A stretch of DNA of 64,000 nt, from positions 19,973 through 83,972 of the forward strand of contig JAFUDV010000018.1 in assembly GCA_017464245.1 (NCBI GenBank), in the 5' to 3' direction. Positions 1 through 6,256 of the stretch are shown here, in pieces. The position numbers and the translations under genes are program-made. The first letter of the stretch is position 1; each line of letters starts with the position of its first letter. This stretch comes from Bacteroidales bacterium (lineage in GTDB: Bacteria > Bacteroidota > Bacteroidia > Bacteroidales > UBA932). The notes under the pieces were generated by a model. The model ran no database searches, had not been told where the DNA came from, and saw only the letters and a program-made list of their open reading frames with translations.

Positions 1-225
1 ATCATGCAGGCTCCGCAGGCCTGGACCGACATCCGTCGTACCGGCTATCCGAAACTGGACTATCCGGCTGACAACGGTGCCAGCGTCATTGTCAAGAACA
101 TCGCGCAGCGCGTGAAGTATCCGAACAGTGAACTGACGAACAACCGCGCCAATTACGACGCCAATGCCGCCAGTTTCACGGACGACTACTACACCGTCCT
201 CTTCTGGGCGAAGAAGCTCCAGTAA
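1..225 (+). CDS. SusD/RagB-family outer-membrane lipoprotein, C-terminal fragment (5' end outside window)
   Basis: Only the last 74 codons are present. The sequence starts in frame with the motif QAWTDIRRTGYPKL and continues with VKYPNSELTNN, both typical of the C-terminal end of SusD-like nutrient-binding lipoproteins, in which a Trp-rich helix precedes 'R.YP..E...N'. Such proteins sit on the cell surface as the lid of a SusC TonB-dependent transporter. The partner susC would be expected just upstream, outside the window. The stop codon TAA is followed within 25 bases by a strong terminator hairpin, so this is the last gene of its operon. Family assignment is by motif only; the substrate cannot be read. 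Confidence 0.8.
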   Translation: MMQAPQAWTDIRRTGYPKLDYPADNGASVIVKNIAQRVKYPNSELTNNRANYDANAASFTDDYYTVLFWAKKLQ

Positions 226-247
226 TCCGATTCGTGACTGATTCCAA

Positions 248-276
248 GGTCGGCAGCCATCCGCTGCCGGCCTTTT
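248..276 (+). terminator. Rho-independent terminator after the susD-like gene
   Basis: A nine-base stem (GGTCGGCAG paired with CTGCCGGCC, one G-U pair) with a seven-base loop is followed by TTTT. Confidence 0.75.
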
Positions 277-295
277 CTGATTTGGGAAAAACGGC

Positions 296-303
296 TATAT
301 TTG
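296..303 (+). promoter_or_regulatory. Bacteroidota -7 promoter box for the esterase gene
   Basis: TATATTTG fits the TAnnTTTG consensus. It lies 24 bases before the chosen ATG at 328. No good -33 TTTG is seen at the usual distance. Confidence 0.5.
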
Positions 304-327
304 CGCCTGCATTCAAATGGAAAGACG

Positions 328-1509
328 ATGAAAAAGGTATTTTTGACGGCTTTGCTGGCCGCATGCGCCCTGGCCGTGTGCTCCACGGGATGCCGCCAGA
401 ACGGCGGCAACACGCCGAATGACGCGGCGGATGCCGGAAGCGAAACGAAACCGGATTCCTACACCCCCGACCTTTCCACCCTGGAGGGCCAGTGGCGGGA
501 TTCCGTCCATACGGCCCTGGCGTATGCCTATCAGGATGAGGTCCTGAAGATCGGGCAGAATAAGATGCCCATCTGGTGGAAGGTCTTCGGCAGCAAGCCG
601 GCGGGCGGGCGTTCCCTGTACATTTCCCTGCACGGCGGCGGCGCGACGGACCCGTCTGAGAACGACTCCCAGTGGGAAAACCAGAAGGTCCTCTATACCC
701 CGGCGGAGGGCGTGTATCTGTGCCCCCGCGCGATCACGGACACGTGGGACCTGCATTTCCGCCCCGAGTCGGACGGATTCTATGAGCAGATCATCCAGAT
801 GGCCGTGGTGTTCCTGGACGTGAATCCGAACAAGGTGTACCTGATGGGGTATTCCGCCGGCGGTGACGGCGTGTGGCAGGTGGCCCCGCGCATGGCGGAC
901 CACTGGGCGGCCGCGTCCATGATGGCCGGCCATCCGAACGGCGTGCGGCTGGAATCCCTCCGGAACCTTCCGTTCATGATCTGGTGCGGGGCCAATGATT
1001 CGGACTACAACCGCAACAAGGTGTGCGCAGAGTACATCGGGAAGCTGGACGCCCTGCAGGCGGACGATCCGGAGGGCTATGTCCATGAAGGACACATCGT
1101 CCCCGGGAAGCCCCATTGGATGGATGGCGAGGATGCCGCCGCGGTTCCGTGGATGGCGAAATACACCCGCAACCCCTACCCGAAGAAGGTGGTCTGGGTC
1201 CAGGGCGACGTGGCCAAGGAATACTTCTACTGGCTGGGCGTTCCCGCCGGCGAAGCCAGGAAGGGCAATACGCTCTATGCCGACATTGACGGCAACACCG
1301 TCACCATCGGCGACTGCGACTACTCTTCCGTGCGTATCTATCTGAACGAAAAGATGGTGGACCTTTCCCAGCCGGTGACGGTGGTCCATGACGGCAACGT
1401 CCTCTTCGAGGACACCCTCACCCCCTCCGACGCCCTTCGCAAGCAGACCCTCTACACCCGCAACGACCTCTCCTACTCCTTCCCCTGCATGGTGGAGGTG
1501 CAGCTCTGA
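328..1509 (+). CDS. Secreted alpha/beta-hydrolase (PHB-depolymerase/feruloyl-esterase-like lipoprotein)
   Basis: Protein of 393 residues. The start at 328 is preferred over the upstream in-frame ATG at 301 because it gives a clean lipoprotein signal (MKKVFLTALL... ending CSTGC). The fold reads as a serine esterase: an oxyanion stretch LHGGG near residue 105, the nucleophile elbow GYSAGG with Ser176, a candidate acid Asp224 or Asp226 in CGANDSD, and a candidate catalytic His263 in GKPHWMDGED. Related enzymes hydrolyse esters on polysaccharides or polyesters. It follows a SusD-like gene but a terminator separates them and it has its own promoter box. The substrate is not known; the catalytic triad is inferred from order and spacing. 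Confidence 0.75.
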   Translation: MKKVFLTALLAACALAVCSTGCRQNGGNTPNDAADAGSETKPDSYTPDLSTLEGQWRDSVHTALAYAYQDEVLKIGQNKMPIWWKVFGSKPAGGRSLYISLHGGGATDPSENDSQWENQKVLYTPAEGVYLCPRAITDTWDLHFRPESDGFYEQIIQMAVVFLDVNPNKVYLMGYSAGGDGVWQVAPRMADHWAAASMMAGHPNGVRLESLRNLPFMIWCGANDSDYNRNKVCAEYIGKLDALQADDPEGYVHEGHIVPGKPHWMDGEDAAAVPWMAKYTRNPYPKKVVWVQGDVAKEYFYWLGVPAGEARKGNTLYADIDGNTVTIGDCDYSSVRIYLNEKMVDLSQPVTVVHDGNVLFEDTLTPSDALRKQTLYTRNDLSYSFPCMVEVQL

Positions 1510-1533
1510 CCGGTCGTTCCGGTTGAATCGGAA

Positions 1534-1559
1534 AGAGGCTCGAAGGGAGCCTCTTTTTT
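1534..1559 (+). terminator. Rho-independent terminator after the esterase gene
   Basis: Perfect eight-base stem AGAGGCTC/GAGCCTCT with a five-base loop and a six-T run. The T run overlaps the -33 element of the next promoter. Confidence 0.85.
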
Positions 1560-1588
1560 GCTTTATTGCGAGAAGTGTTATATATTTG
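1557..1588 (+). promoter_or_regulatory. Complete Bacteroidota promoter for the toxin-antitoxin pair
   Basis: TTTG at 1557-1560, a 20-base spacer, and TATATTTG at 1581-1588 match the sigma-ABfr consensus exactly. The antitoxin ATG follows 17 bases after the box. Confidence 0.85.
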
Positions 1589-1605
1589 CAAAAAATGTTA
1601 TCATT

Positions 1606-1887
1606 ATGGAGCCCGCAACGCGCGTACAAACTGCCTTCCGGTTCGAACCTGAGCTGCTGGAACGAATGAAGCGGGAGGCAAAAAAGAGGAACGTTTCTTT
1701 AAACAAGTTGGTGGAGGATGCAGTGGAACAGGCCTTACGGCCGAAGTTCCCCGACTTTGGGCCGGCGTTCCCCATTTCCGACGAAATCCGGCAATTACAC
1801 TGCCTGGAACTGGTCCGGCCGACGGAAGAAGAATTCGCCGCAGACCCCCGGTTGGAATATCTTTGGAAAAAACATGTTGACTATTAA
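1606..1887 (+). CDS. Ribbon-helix-helix antitoxin of a PIN-domain toxin-antitoxin pair
   Basis: Protein of 93 residues. Residues about 7-42 (TAFRFEPELLERMKREA then SLNKLVEDAVEQAL) form a MetJ/Arc-type ribbon-helix-helix DNA-binding domain; the acidic C-terminal half probably wraps the toxin. The reading frame is open further upstream, but the ATG at 1606 is chosen because it starts just before the domain and lies 17 bases after a perfect promoter box. It overlaps the PIN-domain toxin gene by 14 bases, the usual antitoxin-first order of VapBC modules. It should bind its own promoter together with the toxin. The region is less GC-rich than its neighbours, which fits mobile origin. Confidence 0.75.
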   Translation: MEPATRVQTAFRFEPELLERMKREAKKRNVSLNKLVEDAVEQALRPKFPDFGPAFPISDEIRQLHCLELVRPTEEEFAADPRLEYLWKKHVDY

Positions 1888-2368
1888 GGTGTTTCTGGAC
1901 ACGAACGTCCTCATCGATGTGCTGTCCGCAGCGAAACGGCCCGCCACGGAATACTCCAGCAGGATATTCCAGGGAATCCGGAATTACAAGTTGGAGGGAG
2001 TCATGACGGTCCAGAGCATCGTGGATGCCACCTATGTTTTCCGTCGTGACCCCGGGACGCAAAGTCTTTTCCGTGACAAAATCTTCCAAATCAGGAATTA
2101 TGTCAATGTGGAGCCGCTGAATGATTTTGACCTGCAGGACGCGTTGCTTTCCGGAGAGCCGGACTTTGAGGATGCCTTACAGGTTTACCACGCCTACCAT
2201 GCCCGATGTGATTATTTCATCACCTCGGACCGGGAATTGTCAAATCGCCCGCCTTTTTCCGGGATGCAATTCTGCACCCCGGGGGATTTTGTACGGAAGA
2301 TACAGGAAATGGCGCTTGAGGAGCGAACCAATGGAACCTTGACCCCCGAACGGACACGGGAAGATTAG
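1874..2368 (+). CDS. PIN-domain ribonuclease toxin (VapC-like)
   Basis: Protein of 164 residues starting MLTIKVFLDTNVLID. The first acidic residue of the PIN site is the Asp of LDTN (residue 9); further conserved acids are seen in PDFEDALQ and in FITSDREL near the C-terminus. PIN toxins cleave RNA (tRNA or rRNA) with a Mg2+-dependent site. The start overlaps the antitoxin gene by 14 bases, which implies translational coupling. Its TAG overlaps the TAA of the convergent fucosidase gene, so there is no intergenic space. The exact subfamily (VapC versus other PIN toxins) is uncertain. Confidence 0.8.
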   Translation: MLTIKVFLDTNVLIDVLSAAKRPATEYSSRIFQGIRNYKLEGVMTVQSIVDATYVFRRDPGTQSLFRDKIFQIRNYVNVEPLNDFDLQDALLSGEPDFEDALQVYHAYHARCDYFITSDRELSNRPPFSGMQFCTPGDFVRKIQEMALEERTNGTLTPERTRED

Positions 2369-3726
2369 AGACTGAACTTCAGCGCGACGGGCTCGTTCGC
2401 GAGGCCCTTCGGGAGCTTGACCGTCACTTGACCGTCCTTGACTACGGCTTTCACTTTCTTGCCGTTGTTGAGGACGGTCACCTTTCCCTTCGGGAGGTTG
2501 CCGGTCCAGGAGAGTTCAGCGGGCAGGTTCTCCCCGTCGGGAAGGGCGTAGATGGCATAGAGGGTCTTGCCGTCCTTGGAGGCGTTGAACCAGATGTTCC
2601 CGTCGTTGTAGCGGTCCGTGATGCGGGTGCCGTAGATGGCCTCGCCGCAGCGGCGCAGCCAGGCGCCGATCTCCTGCAGGATGACGATGGCCTCCTCCTG
2701 GATGACGCCGGACGGGGTCGGGCCCACGCCCAGGGCGAGGCAACCGCCCTTCGCCGTGATCTCCGCCAGCGTGCCGATGACCTTCCGCGCCGTCTTGAAG
2801 CGCGGGTTCGGGGTCCATCCCCAGTCGGTGCCGAGGGTCATGCAGGACTCCCAGGGGTGCCCCAGCTGGGTCTTCGGGACGGACTGTTCCGGGGTCTGGT
2901 AGTTCTCGTTCGGGCCCTGGATGGTGCGGTCCACGCTGATGAGGCCGGGGCTCACCTTGCGGGCCTCCGGAAGGATTTCGTTCAGGCCCACCTGGTCGCC
3001 GGTGATCCAGCCGCCGTCCAGCCAGAGGATGTCCAGCTTCCCGTAGCGGCCGCCGGTGAGCTCGGTGAGCTGGTTCTTCGTGAAGGTCACGTAGCTCTGC
3101 CACCAGTCGGGATGCATCTCCACCTTGTAGTTGATACCGCGGTGCGCCGTGGCATAGTACGGATTCCAGAACCACTCGCAGTGCCAGTCGGGCTTGGAGA
3201 AGTAGGCGCCGATCATGAAGCCCTTCGGGCGGAAGGCGTCAAAGACGTACTTCGCGATGTCTTTCTTCGGATTCGAGGCGAAGGGGCCGGCCTTGGCGAC
3301 GGAGAAGTCCGTGTACTGCGTGTCGAACATGCAGAAGCCGTCATGGTGCTTCGTGGTGAAAATCATGTACTTCATGCCCGCGTCCTCGAAGACGTCGGCC
3401 CACTGCTCCGGATTGAAATCGACCGGATTGAACACCTTCGAGAGGCCCCAGTACCACTGCTTGTAGCCTTCGTAGGTGGACCCTTCCGGGCGGGTGATCC
3501 AGTCCTCGTTGCAGATGTTCCAGGATTCCACGATGCCGGGGACACTGTACAGGCCCCAGTGCATCAGGACGCCGAACTTGAGATCCTGCCACCGGTCCAG
3601 CTTCTCGAGGACGGCCGGGTCGTCGGGCCAGACGTAGCCGTCGGACTGTTCATGGACAAAACTGTTCTGGGCAAGGGCGGAAAGCGCGGCGAAAAAGAGG
3701 CCGGCGGAAAGGAGGAATCGTTTCAT
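2365..3726 (-). CDS. Secreted alpha-L-fucosidase, glycoside hydrolase family 29
   Basis: Protein of 453 residues. The start at 3726 gives a signal peptide (MKRFLLSAGLFFAALSALAQ); an in-frame upstream extension has no signal-like features. The GH29 barrel is evident from WQDLKFGVLMHWGLYS, the TTKHHDGF motif, and ILWLDGGW, whose Asp237 is the expected catalytic nucleophile. A short beta-sandwich follows at the C-terminus. The enzyme releases terminal alpha-linked fucose from host or plant glycans in the periplasm or on the cell surface. It stands alone here, with no SusCD partner next to it. Its TAA overlaps the stop of the VapC-like toxin gene. Confidence 0.9.
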   Translation of the reverse strand: MKRFLLSAGLFFAALSALAQNSFVHEQSDGYVWPDDPAVLEKLDRWQDLKFGVLMHWGLYSVPGIVESWNICNEDWITRPEGSTYEGYKQWYWGLSKVFNPVDFNPEQWADVFEDAGMKYMIFTTKHHDGFCMFDTQYTDFSVAKAGPFASNPKKDIAKYVFDAFRPKGFMIGAYFSKPDWHCEWFWNPYYATAHRGINYKVEMHPDWWQSYVTFTKNQLTELTGGRYGKLDILWLDGGWITGDQVGLNEILPEARKVSPGLISVDRTIQGPNENYQTPEQSVPKTQLGHPWESCMTLGTDWGWTPNPRFKTARKVIGTLAEITAKGGCLALGVGPTPSGVIQEEAIVILQEIGAWLRRCGEAIYGTRITDRYNDGNIWFNASKDGKTLYAIYALPDGENLPAELSWTGNLPKGKVTVLNNGKKVKAVVKDGQVTVKLPKGLANEPVALKFSL

Positions 3727-3772
3727 CGTGGTCTGCATTTGTACAAATATCGGCATTTTCCGGGAAAAAATG

Positions 3773-3780
3773 TATATTTG
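3773..3780 (+). promoter_or_regulatory. -7 promoter box for the small secreted protein
   Basis: TATATTTG; it lies in the 72-base divergent gap between the fucosidase and the following gene, six bases before the first ATG (3787) and 18 before the second (3799). Confidence 0.5.
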
Positions 3781-3798
3781 CCTCAAATGAAACCGGCC

Positions 3799-4317
3799 AT
3801 GAAACAGTTTTTCCTGCTCGCAGTCTCCCTCTTCCTGGCAGTCGCCGCCTTCGGCCAGAGCCTCGAAGGCAGTTGGACCGGAAACCAGTCCCTGACCAAG
3901 ATGGACGGGGACGACATGTCCACGATGGACATGGACTATACCTACACCTTCACCGGGAATACGTTCACGATCCGTCAGGAAACGAGCGTGGACCTGGGCA
4001 TCACGGACGTTCCGCCTTTCCTGGTCCTGGCTTCGGTGAGCGGCGACTGGACCCTGGAGGACGGCATCCTGACGATGGCTCCCTCCCGCCGGCCGAAACC
4101 CTCGGTGGAGATGAAGGCCGACGGTGTTCCCGGCCTGGTCCGGATGTTCATGGCGGACCGCGTCCGGAAAGACATCGCGAAGGAACTCCGGGAGACCCGG
4201 CGGTACGAGGTCCTCATCCTGACCGACACGGCCCTTCTCCTCCGGGAAATCCCCTCTGAGAAAGACCTGAAGGACCCGGACTACGAGCCCGGATCCCTCT
4301 CCTTCGAACGGAAATAG
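3799..4317 (+). CDS. Small secreted protein, lipocalin-like
   Basis: Protein of 172 residues with a signal peptide (MKQFFLLAVSLFLAVAAFGQ). After the signal, LEGSWTG opens a series of short beta strands (DYTYTFTGNTFTI, SGDWTLEDGILTM) resembling lipocalin-like or DUF-type beta barrels of Bacteroidota. The C-terminus is charged. ATG 3799 is preferred over ATG 3787, which would sit almost on the predicted transcription start. It is divergent from the fucosidase gene. No enzymatic residues are recognised and no function can be given. Confidence 0.65.
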   Translation: MKQFFLLAVSLFLAVAAFGQSLEGSWTGNQSLTKMDGDDMSTMDMDYTYTFTGNTFTIRQETSVDLGITDVPPFLVLASVSGDWTLEDGILTMAPSRRPKPSVEMKADGVPGLVRMFMADRVRKDIAKELRETRRYEVLILTDTALLLREIPSEKDLKDPDYEPGSLSFERK

Positions 4318-4342
4318 GGGCCTTCCGGCCCCCGTTGAAAAC

Positions 4343-4594
4343 CTATTTCCTCTCCAGCTGCGCCTTGAGGAAGTCGATGTCGAAGTACTTCGAGAAGTCC
4401 CTCACGGTGACGGAGTCCTCCTCGGATACTTTTACCTCGACGGTTCCCGGAATGTCAATCGGCAGGTCCGGCGGGACACCGCCGTCGATGTTCTGTCCCT
4501 TCAGGTCGTTGAGCCGGGCCCGCCGGCCGGGCTCGAGCTTGAGGGACAGCGTCCCGTCCTCGACCGTGGTCAGAAGTACCCCTGCGGCTCTATT
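4343..4594 (-). pseudogene. C-terminal remnant of an unidentified gene
   Basis: On the minus strand 83 codons are open up to TAG at 4343-4345 and read like real protein (DGTLSLKLEPGRRARLNDL, then GVPPDLPIDIPGTVEV, ending FLKAQLERK). The frame is closed on its 5' side by a TGA at 4595-4597 and has no ATG. Upstream the base composition drops sharply. It is most simply read as the 3' end of a gene whose front was lost. The family is not recognised. Confidence 0.4.
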
Positions 4595-4599
4595 TCAAT

Positions 4600-5016
4600 G
4601 AAAAAAGGCATTTCAGTGAGGGCTGAAACACCTTTATCGTTTAGACTCTAAATCTTAAATATTCTGATGACAGATAATAAAAAACTCCGACAGCCCTCCT
4701 CGGCTCGATGTACAAGTCTCGTTTGTACACTGAAAGATTCATAGATGCCCGATTCTTTGTTCAAGTCTTCTGAAATTGGTTTGTTTTCGACGATAATCGC
4801 GAGACTTGTACAACAAAATGCGACTTGGCTATAGTTTCCCTGTACAAGCGAGACATGTACAAGACAGGTACTACGAGACATGTAGCAGCCGGCAGACGAC
4901 TAGGGTCGTGTTTTAGGGTCCCGTCAGGCGCGAGAACGCAGGTACAACGGTCGATAACGGGAAATCGCCAGCAACTTGCAGACCTTGCTGCGAAGTGCTG
5001 ACGATTTTCGTTCTCG
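4600..5016. repeat. AT-richer gene-free stretch with scattered GTACAAG/CGAGAC repeats
   Basis: No convincing gene is seen here. TGTACAAGTCTCG at 4709-4721 is repeated as its exact inverse complement at 4800-4812. CGAGACATGTA occurs at 4849-4859 and again at 4874-4884, and GTACAAG recurs at 4842-4848 and 4857-4863. The composition is unlike the flanks. The stretch ends in a large hairpin (4928-5020) adjoining tRNA-Leu. Confidence 0.6.
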
Positions 5017-5101
5017 TGCCCAAAGCCGGGCTCGAACCGGCACGTCTTTAAGGGACACTGGATTTTGAGTCCAGCGCGTCTACCAATTCCGCCATTCGGG
5101 C
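5017..5101 (-). tRNA. tRNA-Leu (anticodon CAA)
   Basis: The 85-base cloverleaf has the acceptor stem GCCCGAA/TTTGGGC, the anticodon loop CTCAAAA between TGGA and TCCA (anticodon CAA, reading UUG), a long class II variable arm, and a GGTTCGAGCCC T arm. The discriminator base is A; CCA is not encoded. Confidence 0.95.
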
Positions 5102-5130
5102 AAAGGACGGTCTCGGAAGGAGACGGATTG

Positions 5131-5161
5131 CAAATTTACCGCAAAATCTCAAAATTGCAAA
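5131..5161 (-). promoter_or_regulatory. Promoter of tRNA-Leu
   Basis: On the minus strand TTTG (5161-5158), a 19-base spacer and TAAATTTG (5138-5131) lie 29 bases before the mature tRNA. Confidence 0.7.
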
Positions 5162-5171
5162 ATAAATGAAG

Positions 5172-5179
5172 TATCTTTG
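5172..5179 (+). promoter_or_regulatory. -7 promoter box of the aroB operon
   Basis: TATCTTTG ends six bases before the aroB ATG, so transcription should start at or next to the start codon. It is back to back with the tRNA-Leu promoter. Confidence 0.65.
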
Positions 5180-5185
5180 CAAGTT

Positions 5186-6256
5186 ATGGGAAAGGAGATT
5201 ACCGTTACGATCGACGGAAAGGCGGCCGGCCGGGTGGTCGGACTGGACCGGATGGCCGATGCCGGCGCGCTGCTGGGCGGCGAGCCGGAAGTGTTCGTCG
5301 TCTATGACGAAAACGTGTCCTGGGTGGCTGCGGAGCTGATAGCGGCCCTGTCCGGAGGGGTACGGGGGAGCATTGCCATCGACGCCTCGGAGGAGGAGAA
5401 GTCGATGGACACGGTGCTGCTGATCTGCCGGTCGCTGCTGGAGGCCGGGGCATCCCGCAGGGCGCTCGTCGTGGCTGTCGGCGGCGGGATTACGACGGAT
5501 CTCGCGGGCTTTGCAGCCAGCATCTACAAGCGTGGGGTGCGGTATGCCAATGTCCCCACGACGCTCCTCTCGCAGGTGGACGCGGCCATCGGCGGAAAGA
5601 CCGGGGTCAATTTCGACGCCTACAAGAACATGCTGGGGGTGATCGTCCAGCCCGTGTACACTCTCCTGTGTGCCGATGTCCTCCGGACGCTCCCGCGGCG
5701 GGATTTCCTGTCCGGGGCGTCCGAACTGCTGAAGACCTTTCTCATTGACAATGAAGACAATCATTACGAGAAGGCGGTGCGCCTGCTCGCATCGGACGCC
5801 TTGGACGGGCCGGCCCTGCCGGACGGCCTCCAGGACCTCGTCTTCGCCGCCGCGGCCGTGAAGGCGGGTGTGGTGTCCCGCGATCCGTTCGAGGCGGGCG
5901 AGCGCCGGAAGCTGAACCTGGGCCACACCTTCGCCCACGCCATCGAGCACGAAGCCCGGCTCCGGGGGGAGGACGTCACCCACGGCGAGGCCGTGTCGAT
6001 GGGCATGATCCTCGCCGCCCGGCTGTCCGACGCCCTGGGTGTCTCTGACAGCCTGGAAGCGCGTCTGACACAGGACTTTGCCTTCGCCGGCCTGCCGGTC
6101 GCGTGCCCCTATCCGACCGCGTCCCTCGCCGAAGCCATGGACAAGGACAAGAAGGCCGAAGGGGGCCTCGTGCACTTCGTCCTGCCGGAACGCCCGGGCT
6201 CCGTCATCCTTCGTGACCTTACTGTCGCGGAGGCCTTACATGCTTTGAAAATATGA
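5186..6256 (+). CDS. aroB: 3-dehydroquinate synthase
   Basis: Protein of 356 residues, normal for the family. It converts DAHP to 3-dehydroquinate, the second shikimate-pathway step, using NAD+ and a metal. Visible signatures are GGGITTDLAGFAAS (NAD site), VPTTLLSQVDAAIGGKTGVN, the metal ligands in NLGHTFAHAIEHE and HGEAVSMGM, and DKKAEGG near the C-terminus. ATG 5186 is chosen over an in-frame TTG at 5177, which lies inside the promoter box. Its TGA overlaps the next ATG (ATGA), so it is coupled to the aroD-aroA fusion gene. Confidence 0.95.
   Translation: MGKEITVTIDGKAAGRVVGLDRMADAGALLGGEPEVFVVYDENVSWVAAELIAALSGGVRGSIAIDASEEEKSMDTVLLICRSLLEAGASRRALVVAVGGGITTDLAGFAASIYKRGVRYANVPTTLLSQVDAAIGGKTGVNFDAYKNMLGVIVQPVYTLLCADVLRTLPRRDFLSGASELLKTFLIDNEDNHYEKAVRLLASDALDGPALPDGLQDLVFAAAAVKAGVVSRDPFEAGERRKLNLGHTFAHAIEHEARLRGEDVTHGEAVSMGMILAARLSDALGVSDSLEARLTQDFAFAGLPVACPYPTASLAEAMDKDKKAEGGLVHFVLPERPGSVILRDLTVAEALHALKI

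Noticed and set aside
313-1629. 438-codon open frame antisense to the esterase gene
   Set aside because: Rich in His, Arg and Val as expected from reversed codons; the plus-strand protein has a signal peptide and catalytic triad.
2428-3786. Long plus-strand frame running through the fucosidase gene into the small secreted protein
   Set aside because: It is the antisense of a clear GH29 gene; only its last part, from 3799, has a signal peptide.
4648-4881. 77-codon minus-strand frame in the low-GC zone
   Set aside because: No homology-like features, made largely of the repeat units; treated as non-coding.
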